Notes: a model not told the origin generated them from the letters alone. A stretch of DNA of 64,000 bases from Drosophila pseudoobscura (GCF_009870125.1 NC_046683.1:16873001-16937000); one strand, 5' to 3'. Counted from the first letter of the stretch, positions 10,260 to 21,185 are shown. Program-made: numbers and translations.

Positions 10260-11290
10260 GGGAGCCTAGCATCACCTTATATATAATTCCATATCGATGT
10301 GTTGTGTGTTTCATGCGCATCACAGCAATCAGATAAGGTGCACTTGTCACTTAATTAGTTTCCATTTCGATCACACTCATTCGCGCACTCGATCGCTTGC
10401 CGGCGTCCCCTCCCCGCTGCCGCTGCCACAGGCACTGCCGCAGCCAGAGACGCAACCGAGCCCGGGTCTAGAATCGGAATCGGAATCGAAATCAGAAGCC
10501 GAAGCAGATCTCGAGACAGAGATAGAGTGTGGTGGCAACCTGCAGTCGCATGCCCAACACTCATCTGCATAAATTTCAATTCCAAACCAACTCAAAACTC
10601 GGATCAGCGGCCATAGGAACAACAAGCGATAGAGCCAAGGCCCACCCGATACGGCTAACACTCTTTCGTCGGACTATTCTCAATGACAAGAGTTCGAAAG
10701 TGATCCCACTGGTCTCTGATCTAACGGCACCGAGGGTCGAGAGCGAACTGATTAGACCCGCACACAGATTGCATTCCGCTTGGGAGCTCCATAAATAGAC
10801 GCAAGCTTCCTCATCCAGCCGGCAAGGTCTGCTCCCCGGGAGTGTATCAAAATATAGGCAGAGTCTCACGTATACGACATCAAACGACTGCCTGCTGCTG
10901 GTTACGACGACAGCGCCATATTAATGCGGACCCGTTTCCGACCCATTGCTCATTGCCCGCATCGGATTCACATTCTCCATTCTCCGTTCTCCGTTCTCAA
11001 CTCGATGTTCCCGATCCCCAAGCCATTGTTATGCTGTCGACGTGCACCTGATAATTATCGGTGGGTACGCCCTGGACGCTGGTACCCCCTCCAAAGCACC
11101 AAAGCCCAAAAATACGTCACCAAAAAATTAATTCTGGCTTCTCTGCGATTCACGACGCGAGTTCCCAACGCGAGTCACGAGGTGGGAGGTCTCCCCCATA
11201 AGAGCTTGGATGATGCACAGGTATGGATATGAATTCACTGGGGAATTTCCCCTAGTCCTAGTCCTTGACCAGCCGACAAAAGTACAAATC
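10260..11290. other. Spacer between lipase genes
   Basis: Unique sequence with short GAATCGGAATCGGAAT and CTCCATTCTCCGTTCTCCG repeats. No supported coding frame. AATAAA on the minus strand at 11298-11303 is the likely poly(A) signal of the lipase ending at 11379. Confidence 0.4.
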
Positions 11291-11378
11291 GAAGACATTT
11301 ATTCAATGGATCTAAGATATAAATTGCAGGCTTATTGGTTAGGAGGACACTGTCCACCCCACTAGCCCCACTAGAGTC

Positions 11379-12679
11379 CTAGCAGGCTCCGCACTGGCTA
11401 TTGCTTGCGGTGTAGGCCTCGGGGTTTGCATTTGTGCCGAACGGCTCTTCGTCGTTAGCATCCACATAGAAAAACCCCTGATCACGGGCACTGGCGCCGT
11501 AGCCCATGACAGCCCGGGTATCGTTACAATTGCGTCCGTCCCAGAGATCCGCGTACCGACCGCAGCTCTTGCCAAGGAAGTTATTTGTGTTGGTGCGGTA
11601 CACCGTCTCGGAATAGTACTTGACGGCACGGTCGTGCGAGCAGCTGACCGACGCCCCGCAGCCGCTCTTGAACGCAAACAGTCCCTCGACATAGAAGTCA
11701 GCGTCGCCCACGACCTTCGGTGTGCCCAGAACTCCGGGATTCGTGTGTATGATATCGACGAACTCTGCATCGCCGCTCCGTACGCCCCCCAGATTGTTGC
11801 CATCGTAGAAACAAGGGTTGGCCGGGTCCAGGCCCGTCACTCGCGCCAGAGTCGCTCCCTCTGACAACTTTTTGAAGTTCCGGCCGGCCGATCCCGCAAT
11901 CTGCGCCCCCAGGCTGTGTCCCACCAAGTGCACTTTCTGGATCACATAGGATCTGTCCAGCTTCAGCAAGGCCTCCGCCACATACGCACCGATGGCCTCC
12001 GTGTTCAGGGCCGACCACGAGTAGAGGGTGTCAATGAAGTCGGCTGCATCCAGCAACTGGTGAAGAAAGGCAAGTTGACCATTTTAGATATCAGCTATGA
12101 CTCGATCAGATATTGTGCTGTGGAGGAGTACTTTGAAACATTGTGGTTAACATTTAAACAATCACATGGGGGGGAAGAACTATCAGGAACGAAAGGTACA
12201 ATCATCTAAGACGAACTTGGATCTAGTCAGTGTCACTTTACCACAAAATTGGTGTCGTTGCGGCAGTTATAGGCCTTGGCAGCTGGTCCACTGTTCGAAT
12301 CGGTAATGCTCGTCCGCCAGCCCGTAATGAAGATGACTGTGGGCCGATCCTGGTAGAAGCCCGGCGCCTCCCACAGCTTCTCGGCCTCAGTAAGCGGAAT
12401 GCTGACATTCTGGCACTCGTCAGTGCGCAGAAGGAAACTCATGCGCGACATGTCCGGTATAATCTTTGTCTGGACAAGGCCTAGGTCAACGATTGTGCTG
12501 CATAGTTTGTTGAGCTGGGAGAAGGTGATGCCCAGCGGAAGCCCAACGAACACTTGCTGCAGCGTATCCTGCAGCTGTTCCAGCCGCGCTCCCAAGTCCA
12601 GTCCTTTCTGGGTCTCACTTTCACTGGAACCAGCCAGACCTAAAGCCAGAAGAAGTAGCACCGGAGTGAAAGGTGTCAT
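11379..12679 (-). CDS. Tandem lipase A (two exons)
   Basis: Minus-strand exons 12242-12679 and 11379-12056 join in phase 0 (GTG|GTAAAG to CACCAG|TTG), giving 371 residues. A signal peptide covers about residues 1-18 (MTPFTPVLLLLALGLAGS). The lipase catalytic residues are all present: Ser about 194 in GHSLG, Asp about 223 in GLDPA, His about 287 in CSHDRA. The protein is short for the family and ends at NSQCGAC, as do its two tandem relatives. A TATA-like box lies only about 35 bases before the ATG, implying a leader near 10 bases. AATAAA at 11298-11303 follows the stop by about 76 bases. The 5' part of this gene (exon 1, intron and about the first third of exon 2) is nearly the same as in lipase B, whereas its 3' part is clearly different. 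It is probably a secreted neutral lipase or phospholipase; substrate unknown. Confidence 0.88.
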
Positions 12680-12712
12680 GGTTGTGTGAGGAGACCCCAG
12701 CCCTTGGCCACC

Positions 12713-12725
12713 CTTTTATGCAAAT
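12713..12725 (-). promoter_or_regulatory. Core promoter of lipase A: CATAAAAG next to an octamer
   Basis: CATAAAAG (12713-12720, minus) overlaps ATGCAAAT read on the plus strand (12718-12725), a POU-type octamer. The same arrangement stands before lipases B and C. Initiation about 30 bases on would fall near 12688, only about 9 bases before the ATG. Confidence 0.65.
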
Positions 12726-13689
12726 GTGGGCCGATCCAGAAAATATTTGCGCAATTAATATTAATCTAATATTGAGGGCTCCTAAAGATATCCACTTTAT
12801 GGATTCTCTGTAGTTATTAGTTTCGTGTTCCTGCAGAGCTGCCAGCGATACTGAGAGCCCACAGTGGCTGGTTTTCTGAAAACACGCTACAAAAATCATA
12901 ACATTCATCTTTTAAGCTACGACTCCCAAAAGGGACACAATTAAATCATTAATAAAATTGTTTAGAAATCATTAAGCAATAAAAAACCGAAAAGCTTCGT
13001 CTAATATACTCTTTCCAATGTTGAGCAAATATTTTAAATAATTATTTTGTAAGTAAAAAAAGAGAGAAAAGAGTACCTACGACCGTGAATTATGTTCTAA
13101 AGTTAATTCTTGCACTTTGTATATACTCTTTCCACTTAATGACCTATTTTATTAGAATCTTACAGGTCGTAGCAGCCTCTCTCTCTCTCTTCCCACAGCA
13201 ATGCCAGCCGTTACAACTCGCTCGCATCCGCCATGGGGTGAACACTGAACGAGGAACAGTGTGTGTGAGGGAGAAGAGAGACCGATAGACAGACCGATAG
13301 ACGGGTATAAAAGCAAGGAAAATGAGTGATATATGTTTGTAGGTAGACCAAAACGAAGATCTGTTCAACACGCTTCTGAAACAGAAATCTTAGCTTTGAA
13401 CAACGATTAAACGCATACCTAATACTTAATTGAAGTACACTTTCCGAACTTTGCAACGAGTTTTCGGAAAACGAACCACTGTGCACTGGTTTACAGCTGC
13501 CTTCGTTGTCACCTGCGACAATAAAACCCTCTACGGTCGTTAAAAATAATGCAACTACAATGAGAAAAAACCTACATCGTATACATACACTGAGAAGTGC
13601 TCAAAACCATGCTAGAAGTTTTCTTCTATTCTGTTTTTTCAGTCTGGCTATAATAGTGATCCGGTCTTATCGAAATTCTGCAATCTAGT

Positions 13690-13890
13690 ATGTGGTAATT
13701 CCCTTGATTTATTAGGTAGGGGTGGAGGAGATATCACAGGTTGCTCTTTGTCGTATAGTCTCTGAGATCTAGGTGCTCATTAAGACGGACTAACGGACAG
13801 GGTTATATGGACGCGGCTATTGATGCTAAATATACTTTATTGGGTCGGAAACGTCTAACATACCCCTATACTCGTTGACTGCCGGATATA
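13690..13890 (-). mobile_element. DINE-1 5'-part remnant, copy 1
   Basis: Read on the minus strand it aligns with the start of the copy at 50,115: GAGTATAGGGGTATGTTAG, ACGTTTCCGACCC, AATAAAGTATAT, AGCATCAATAGCCG, then a degraded TGTCCGT run and ATCTCAGAGACTAT. It lies immediately beyond the 3' end of lipase B and contains that gene's probable poly(A) signal at 13836-13841. Confidence 0.8.
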
Positions 13891-13926
13891 ATCAGTTTGA
13901 CTTGATGCTTAACGCCACTGGAAGGC

Positions 13927-15249
13927 CTAACAGGCTCCGCACTGGCTATTGCTTGAGGTGTAGGCCTCCGGGTTTGCATTTGTGCCGAACGGCTCTTCGT
14001 CGTTAGCATCCACATAGAAGATCCCACGCTCACGGACACTGGCATCGTGTCCCATGACTGTCCGCGTATCCTTACAATTGCGTGCATCCGAGAGATCCGT
14101 TTCCCGAACGCAGTGCTTGCCAAGGAAGCTATTTCCGTTCGTGCGATACACAGTCTCAGTCCAGTATTCGACGGCACGTTCGTGCGAGCATGGGACTTTT
14201 GTGACCGTCAAAATCCCGCAGCCGGTCTGAAATGGAGAATCTCCATGGACAAAGAAGTCAGCGTCGCCCACGACCTTCGGTGTGCCCAGAACGCCGGGAT
14301 TCGTGTGTATGATGTCGACGAACTCTGCATCGCCGCTCCGTACGCCCTTTGGATCGTTGCCTTTGTAGAAACAAGGGTTGGCCGGGTCCAGGCCCGTCAC
14401 TCGCGCCAGAGTCGCTCCCTCTGACAACTTTTTGAAGTTGCGGCCTGCCGATCCCGCAATCTGCGCCCCCAGGCTGTGTCCCACCAAGTGCACTTTCTGG
14501 ATCACATAGGATCTGTCCAGCTTCAGCAGGGCCTCCGCCACATACGCCCCGATGACCTCCGTGTTCAGGGCCGACCACGAGTATAGGGTGTCGATGAAGT
14601 CGGCTGCATCCAGCAACTGGTGAAGAAAGGCAAGTTGACCATTTTAGATATCAGTAATTAGTCAGCTATGACTCGATCGGATATTGTGCTGTGGAGGAGT
14701 ACTTTGAAACAGTGTAGTTAACATTTAAACAATCACTTGGGGGGGAAAACTATCCGGAACGAAAGGTACAATCATCTAAGACGAACTTGGATCTAGTCAT
14801 TGTCACTTTACCACAAAATTGGTGTCGTTGCGGCAGTTATAGGCCTTGTCAGCTGGTCCACTGTTCGAATCGGTAATGCTCGTCCGCCAGCCCGTAATGA
14901 AGATGACTGTGGGCCGATCCTGGTAGAAGCCCGGCGCCTCCCACAGCTTCTCGGCCTCAGTAAGCGGAATGCTGACATTCTGGCACTCGTCAGTGCGCAG
15001 AAGGAAACTCATGCGCGACATGTCCGGTATAATCTTTGTCTGGACAAGGCCTAGGTCCACGATTGTGCTGCATAGTTTGTTGAGCTGGGAGAAGGTGATG
15101 CCCAGCGGAAGCCCAACGAACACTTGCTGCAGCGTATCCTGCAGCTGTTCCAGCCGCGCTCCCAAGTCCAGTCCTTTCTGGGTCTCACTTTCACTGGAAC
15201 CAGCCAGGCCCAGGGCCAGAAGAAGCAGCACCGGAGTGAAAGGTGTCAT
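13927..15249 (-). CDS. Tandem lipase B, an A/C hybrid gene (two exons)
   Basis: Minus-strand exons 14812-15249 and 13927-14616 join in phase 0, giving 375 residues. The signal peptide and exon 1 are nearly the same as in lipase A (only a substitution such as PADKAY for PAAKAY was noticed). Exon 2 matches lipase A up to about the GLDPANPCFY codons and lipase C from there to the stop, including the four extra residues before the catalytic His (ILTVTKVPCSHERA). The triad is intact: Ser about 194, Asp about 223, His about 291. The reading frame is whole, so the hybrid is probably functional. Its promoter is a copy of the lipase A promoter, so it may be expressed like A while carrying the C-type C-terminal half. 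The probable AATAAA lies in a DINE-1 remnant 86 bases after the stop. Confidence 0.9.
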
Positions 15250-15282
15250 GGTTGTGTGAGGAGACCTAAGCCCTTGGCCACC

Positions 15283-15295
15283 CTTTTATGCAAAT
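15283..15295 (-). promoter_or_regulatory. Core promoter of lipase B
   Basis: CATAAAAG (15283-15290, minus) overlaps the octamer ATGCAAAT (15288-15295, plus). It copies the lipase A promoter. Confidence 0.65.
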
Positions 15296-16259
15296 GTGGG
15301 CCGATCCAGAAAATATTTGCGCAATTAATATTAATCTAATATTGAGGGCTCCTAAAGATATCCACTTTATGGATTCTCTGTAGTTATTAGTTTCGTGTTC
15401 CTGCAGAGCTGCCAGCGATACTGAGAGCCCACAGTGGCTGGTTTTCTGAAAACACGCTACAAAAATCATAACATTCATCTTTTAAGCTACGACTCCCAAA
15501 AGGGACACAATTAAATCATTAATAAAATTGTTTAGAAATCATTAAGCAATAAAAAACCGAAAAGCTTCGTCTAATATACTCTTTCCAATGTTGAGCAAAT
15601 ATTTTAAATAATTATTTTGTAAGTAAAAAAAGAGAGAAAAGAGTACCTACGACCGTGAATTATGTTCTAAAGTTAATTCTTGCACTTTGTATATACTCTT
15701 TCCACTTAATGACCTATTTTATTAGAATCTTACAGGTCGTAGCAGCCTCTCTCTCTCTCTTCCCACAGCAATGCCAGCCGTTACAACTCGCTCGCATCCG
15801 CCATGGGGTGAACACTGAACGAGGAACAGTGTGTGTGAGGGAGAAGAGAGACCGATAGACAGACCGATAGACGGGTATAAAAGCAAGGAAAATGAGTGAT
15901 ATATGTTTGTAGGTAGACCAAAACGAAGATCTGTTCAACACGCTTCTGAAACAGAAATCTTAGCTTTGAACAACGATTAAACGCATACCTAATACTTAAT
16001 TGAAGTACACTTTCCGAACTTTGCAACGAGTTTTCGGAAAACGAACCACTGTGCACTGGTTTACAGCTGCCTTCGTTGTCACCTGCGACAATAAAACCCT
16101 CTACGGTCGTTAAAAATAATGCAACTACAATGAGAAAAAACCTACATCGTATACATACACTGAGAAGTGCTCAAAACCATGCTAGAAGTTTTCTTCTATT
16201 CTGTTTTTTCAGTCTGGCTATAATAGTGATCCGGTCTTATCGAAATTCTGCAATCTAGT

Positions 16260-16460
16260 ATGTGGTAATTCCCTTGATTTATTAGGTAGGGGTGGAGGAG
16301 ATATCACAGGTTGCTCTTTGTCGTATAGTCTCTGAGATCTAGGTGCTCATTAAGACGGACTAACGGACAGGGTTATATGGACGCGGCTATTGATGCTAAA
16401 TATACTTTATTGGGTCGGAAACGTCTAACATACCCCTATACTCGTTGACTGCCGGATATA
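16260..16460 (-). mobile_element. DINE-1 5'-part remnant, copy 2
   Basis: Identical by eye to 13690-13890, being carried in the tandem duplication. It lies beyond the 3' end of lipase C and contains AATAAA on the minus strand at 16406-16411. Confidence 0.8.
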
Positions 16461-16496
16461 ATCAGTTTGACTTGATGCTTAACGCCACTGGAAGGC

Positions 16497-17692
16497 CTAA
16501 CAGGCTCCGCACTGGCTATTGCTTGAGGTGTAGGCCTCCGGGTTTGCATTTGTGCCGAACGGCTCTTCGTCGTTAGCATCCACATAGAAGATCCCACGCT
16601 CACGGACACTGGCATCGTGTCCCATGACTGTCCGCGTATCCTTACAATTGCGTGCATCCGAGAGATCCGTTTCCCGAACGCAGTGCTTGCCAAGGAAGCT
16701 ATTTCCGTTCGTGCGATACACAGTCTCAGTCCAGTATTCGACGGCACGTTCGTGCGAGCATGGGACTTTTGTGACCGTCAAAATCCCGCAGCCGGTCTGA
16801 AATGGAGAATCTCCATGGACAAAGAAGTCAGCGTCGCCCACGACCTTCGGTGTGCCCAGAACGCCGGGATTCGTGTGTATGATGTCGACGAACTCTGCAT
16901 CGCCGCTCCGTACGCCCTTTGGATCGTTGCCTTTGTAGAAACAAGGGTTGGCCGGGTCCAGGCCCGTTACCCGCGCTAGAGTCGCTCCTCCAGACAACTT
17001 TTTGAAGTTCCGGCCGGCCGATCCCGCAATCTGCGCACCCAGGCTGTGTCCCACCAAGTGCACTTTCCGGCTCACATAGGATCTGTCCAGCTTCAGCAGG
17101 GCCTCGGCCAAATACGCCCCGATGACCTCCGTGTTCAGGGCCGCCAACGGGTAGAGGGTGTCAATGAAGTTGTCTGCATCCAGCACCTGGCGAAGAAAGG
17201 CAAATTAGGTGGAAAATTAGGCTAGTCCGCATGTTTACATGTTGGAGAGGTATGAAAGTTACTTACCACGAAATTCGTATCGTTGCGGCAGTTGTAGGCC
17301 TTGGCAACAGGCCCGCTGTTCGACCTTTTTATGTTCGTCAGCCAGCCCGTAATGTAGATGACTGTGGGCCGATCCTGGTGGAAGCCCGGCGCCTCCCACA
17401 GTCGCTCGGCCTCAGTAAGCGGAATGCTGACATTCTGGCAGTCGTCAGTGCGCAGAAGGAAACTCATGCGCGCCATGTCCGGTGGATCCAATGGCGGAAA
17501 AGCGCCCAGGTCATTGAGCTGACTGCATAAATAACCGAGCGCTGAGAATGGTAGGCCCAGCTTGATCTTAGCGAATAGTTTGTACAGCTTGGGCGGCGGT
17601 TTTAGAAAACGATTTTCCCTGGAATCACCGCTGGCCGGAGCAACGACCAGGCCCACAGCCAGAATAAGCAGCACCGGAATAAAAGATGTCAT
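16497..17692 (-). CDS. Tandem lipase C (two exons)
   Basis: Minus-strand exons 17267-17692 and 16497-17186 join in phase 0 (GTG|GTAAGT to CGCCAG|GTG), giving 371 residues. The signal peptide is MTSFIPVLLILAVGLVVAPASG. The N-terminal 60 residues differ strongly from A and B (NRFLKPPPKLYKLFAKIKLG and so on), and the start of exon 2 also differs (DNFIDTLYPLAALNTE). After the GLDPA block the gene is identical by eye to lipase B. Catalytic residues are Ser about 190, Asp about 219 and His about 287. The 5' half is best read as the diverged, parental C-type sequence. The promoter has the same CATAAAAG/octamer layout as A and B but is diverged around it. Probably a secreted lipase or phospholipase. 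Confidence 0.88.
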
Positions 17693-17725
17693 GGTTGTGT
17701 GAGGAGACCACGGCCCGAGGCCACC

Positions 17726-17738
17726 CTTTTATGCAAAT
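17726..17738 (-). promoter_or_regulatory. Core promoter of lipase C
   Basis: CATAAAAG (17726-17733, minus) overlaps ATGCAAAT (17731-17738, plus), about 35 bases before the start codon. Confidence 0.65.
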
Positions 17739-17744
17739 GTGGGC

Positions 17745-20280
17745 CAATCCAGAAAATATTTACGGAAATAAATCTAATATTCATGGCCCCCACAGATATC
17801 CACGTTCTGGATTCTTTCACGATGAATGGCCCCAGCCGCTCCAGTTTCGAGTGCCAGTAGTGATACGGAGAGCGTGAGCGGTACACGTGCCCACGCTGCC
17901 AGAAGCGGGGCCCGATTCGCTTGCCCAACCAGGCGGCTTTCCCACTCGACGGAGGATCACCTGGCGGAGGGGGGCAGGGCATTGGCAATCGCATAATTTT
18001 CGTAAAATATTTTGCGTTAGGAAATGCAGCTACTGCCAAAATGCGAGCTAACTAATAACTGCTTTGCTCCGGCTACCAATTACCGACTACGACTACGGCT
18101 ACCACTCCCCCACTCGGCCCACCATTGTGGGTGTACAACCACACTGCACCACAATCTGCGGCGGCTATTACATTTGTAATTTTTGAGCCCCACTCCCCCA
18201 CACTCCACCTGGAATTGCTGTTGCTGCTCCCAACGATGCCGCTCTGGATGTTTATGTTGCTTTTGTTGCCGCCGTGTGCCGTCACGCGAGCCAACAGCCA
18301 AAGGAGTGAGAGTGTGAGTGAGAGTGAGAGTGCCGGGAGCTGGGCATTTGATCGGACGATTCACGGCTTAATCTTCCCTAAATGATTGTTCATGTGCACG
18401 GTACGTTATCGATAATTTATCGCAGCTAAAAAGTTTCGCAAATTTATTCCATTTGAAAGTTAGATCATTGGAGCACTAAATAGTATCTTTACTTTCTAAT
18501 CTACCCGTACCATACACCAAAAAATATTCACCAAAATGATCTGATATGATTTCTGATTGTCTTTCTCAATCGTAATGTTAAGGCCTCCACTATATTGTAG
18601 AAAGGTATTCCTGAAATGTATTTTTGAACTATATTTCAAGTCAGAGCACCCAAACGTCGTGTGGATTTTGATTGTCTTCATTTCGGCGAATTGTTCGCAC
18701 ATTTCACGAGTATTGTACGAGTATTGACGGCAGCTACAATCAGCCAGATGTTATACTTATTGTGCATGTAACGTTGGCTATTTTGCTTCGCTTTTTACCT
18801 ATTGCAATCTTGCCAGATATTCGTTCGTGTCCGTTATGGGTTATTGTTTGGGTTAGTGGATTGGGTGAGTGTGTCAGCGATCAGGCCTAGTCGTACTCGC
18901 TCGCTCTGTTGGCTCGAGGCTTTTGGCTTTTAATTGCAGTCAGAAATCAATCAATTCCGACTGCTCCAAATCTTTTTGGGTTGCCCCTGTGACTCAACAA
19001 ACGCACACCAGGTTAGGGGCCGAAAAAATGTACATTATTTATAAAGAAATTACCCTATATTTTGATAAAGAACCTCAAGAACAAAGCTATCTAACAAGTT
19101 ATTTTTTGTTTAGCTTAGGAAATAAAAGTGCAAAAACAAATGGAAATACCTAAGAAGCTAAGCACGTTGCAGATATACAAAAAATGCTGTAGGGCGCAGG
19201 CTTAAACTGCTAATTGTATCTGGTATTGTAATTGCTTTCCCGAACTGCCATATCTCTCAGGTTGTACGGCTATAAAGCAGAAAAGAAACCTCTTCCGAAG
19301 TCTCCTGAGGGCTTCTAGATGGTCGTGCCTGTTTCCAGGATGAGCACGAGGCCCAAACAGAACGGATCAGAAAAGTACAGGCATCTAGGGGTAACATTTC
19401 TCAGCAGATGACAAGATGCTATACCTATTGATGGTGTCGCCAAACCGCTTTCCGCATGGCATAGATAACTGGCTGTTCAAACTGCGGCTACAACTCCCCC
19501 AATCATATTTGAACTTCATTTGTTTGGTCGCGCTCATGATGGCCAGCTGGCAAGTGCAATTTGTGGGGGGGCTTTGCACAATGAAGATCTCTTACTGCAT
19601 TGTTTGGGGCGAGACCCCAAGACAGAGACAACAAGTCAAAATGTGTGCGTTTGCTAGTGGCTGTGGCTGAGCCTGCCATTCTATTGTTGATAAACTCAAT
19701 TAGTTGGCCAATTGACGGACTTGTGCCAAAATTTGGGAGCTTCCGCATCGGCACCTGAGATCCGCCATAGATAAGAGGGAGAGAGGCATAGCGGACATAG
19801 AAGGGTAGCAGGGAGGGGGGATGGGTGATTGTGGATTGCGCAACACCGAGCTTACACCGAGAACAGCCTCAGACTAATGGCCGAAAAAGGCAAATGCGAA
19901 AATATTACGTATACGCACCATTGCAGCAACAGGCTATTCAATGGCTACGTCGGCATAGGCATCGGCATCGGCATCGGCGTCAGCGTCCACGTAATGCGGA
20001 GTAAGTGCAGCAAATTATCAGCTCCAGCCGAACGGGCCGAGCGCCAGGGGGCAGGCAGCAGGCAGGCACCAGGCACCAGGCAGGCAGATGTCCGTTGCAA
20101 CATTTTGGATGGCATGGCCCAAACGGAGCAACTCAAGCCAAGCCAAACAAAAGCAAAGCAAAGCGAAGCTGCTGATGTTGCAGTGCCTGTTGTTGTAGCT
20201 TTTGCTGTTGTTGTGGTTGGAGAATGCAGGAAAATGCAGCACGTACACATGTGTGTGTGTGTGGCAAGGCAAGGCCCGAA
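17745..20280. other. Spacer without a supported gene
   Basis: A (GA)GTGAGAGTGAGAGTG repeat lies near 18305-18330. Around 19,960-19,985 there is a GGCATCGGCATCGGCATCGG hexamer run. Several 60-150 codon frames are open but have no signal, domain or splice support. The AAGCCAAGCCAAACAAAAGC run near 20,130-20,165 is simple repeat. No RNA gene or clear transposon was recognised. Confidence 0.4.
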
Positions 20281-20283
20281 GCA

Positions 20284-20290
20284 TATAAAA
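20284..20290 (+). promoter_or_regulatory. TATA box of the His/Glu-rich gene
   Basis: TATAAAA, with initiation expected near 20,315 and a leader of about 95 bases. This excludes the in-frame ATG at 20319 as a likely start. Confidence 0.75.
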
Positions 20291-20408
20291 TGAAACAGAG
20301 TTTGCCAAAAGAAATTAGTTGATTCGAAACATTTCGCCGCGTCGGTTAAGCCCCACTATCAGAGATTCAGATTCAGATTTCTGGAAACCATCCTCAATCA
20401 AAGACAAT

Positions 20409-20966
20409 ATGTTCACGTACCGCCTGAAGCTGATGCTCTTGCTGGGCCATCTCTTGGCCGGCGCCCAGTGCTCGCCCATTGGCGAGGACTACGCCTCGGG
20501 CGTGCCCTCGGCTGGCCTGCTGGGCAACTACGCCGGCGGCCTCACCGGCGGAGAGGCTCTGTCCAAGCTGGACTTCTCCCATGAGTTCTCCAGCTCGGAG
20601 CACGACCAGCTGGGCGCCCTTGGCGATCACCTCGGCGAGGAGAGCTTCCCGGCGGACTACGGCAGCAGCGATGCTGGCGAGGAGTATGCGGAGGCCAGTG
20701 AGCTGCACTCCCACTACGAGGAGGACCACAAGCCGGTGCCGGGCATCGACCATGGCAAGGGCGCCTTCAGCTACAGCAGCCTGTACGAGTTCAAGGATCG
20801 CGACGAGCACGAGCTGCACCAGCTCCAGCACCAGGCTCTCGAGCAGCAAGTGGAGCACGAGCAGGAGCACGAGCACCAGCTCCAGCACGAGCACCAGCAG
20901 CTGGAGCATCTGGATCTGGAGCACCAACTGAGTCTGGATCCCCACAGTCTGGATCATCACTACTAA
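20409..20966 (+). CDS. Secreted acidic protein with a His/Glu/Gln-rich tail
   Basis: This is a single-exon gene of 185 residues. The chosen start gives a signal peptide (MFTYRLKLMLLLGHLLAGAQC, cleavage before SPIGED). The next 110 residues are acidic and Gly/Ser-bearing. A short YSSLYEFKDRDEHE segment leads into a C-terminal tail of about 60 residues built from HELHQLQHQ and HEQEHEHQL-type steps. Regular Leu spacing suggests helix or coiled coil, and the density of His suggests metal binding or pH response; both are inference. The family was not recognised. AATAAA lies at 21078-21083. The gene converges with the one ending at 21186, with about 100 bases between the poly(A) signal and that stop codon. 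Confidence 0.82.
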   Translation: MFTYRLKLMLLLGHLLAGAQCSPIGEDYASGVPSAGLLGNYAGGLTGGEALSKLDFSHEFSSSEHDQLGALGDHLGEESFPADYGSSDAGEEYAEASELHSHYEEDHKPVPGIDHGKGAFSYSSLYEFKDRDEHELHQLQHQALEQQVEHEQEHEHQLQHEHQQLEHLDLEHQLSLDPHSLDHHY

Positions 20967-21185
20967 TGCTGTGATAGTCAATCCAAAATTTAGCAAAACG
21001 CTCAATGATATCCTCGTTAGCAAGTTTTACTCCATTCCTCCTCTTTTTTTTGTGCTATTTTGTGAAGCGATATTTGAAATAAATCTAAGTTTAAAAGAAT
21101 ACCTATATATATACGTCGTTTTTGGGTAACTTGAGAAGCTCCATAATGTGAACACCAGTGGAATTTTGGGTCTTGTGTCTAGCGT

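Larger units (their letters stand above)
11830..14390. repeat. Tandem duplication, copy 1 (about 2.56 kb)
   Basis: This stretch is repeated head to tail at about 14391-16960. It runs from within exon 2 of lipase A, through its intron, exon 1, promoter and upstream spacer, into exon 2 of lipase B. From about 12,720 to 14,390 no difference from copy 2 was noticed by eye. The part inside lipase A (11,830-12,690) differs from copy 2 at roughly a few percent, including a 10-base net length difference in the intron. Breakpoints fall in sequence shared by all three genes (around the GLDPANPCFY codons), so they can only be placed to within about 20-30 bases. Confidence 0.85.
14391..16960. repeat. Tandem duplication, copy 2 (about 2.57 kb)
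   Basis: Second copy of the unit described at 11830-14390. It runs from within exon 2 of lipase B to within exon 2 of lipase C. Corresponding positions in the identical part are offset by exactly 2570 bases (for example 12679 and 15249, 13927 and 16497). Confidence 0.85.

Noticed and set aside
19210-19430. Possible LINE fragment (KYRHLGV-like phrase near 19372-19395)
   Set aside because: Only a few residues match and there is no second conserved block nearby.
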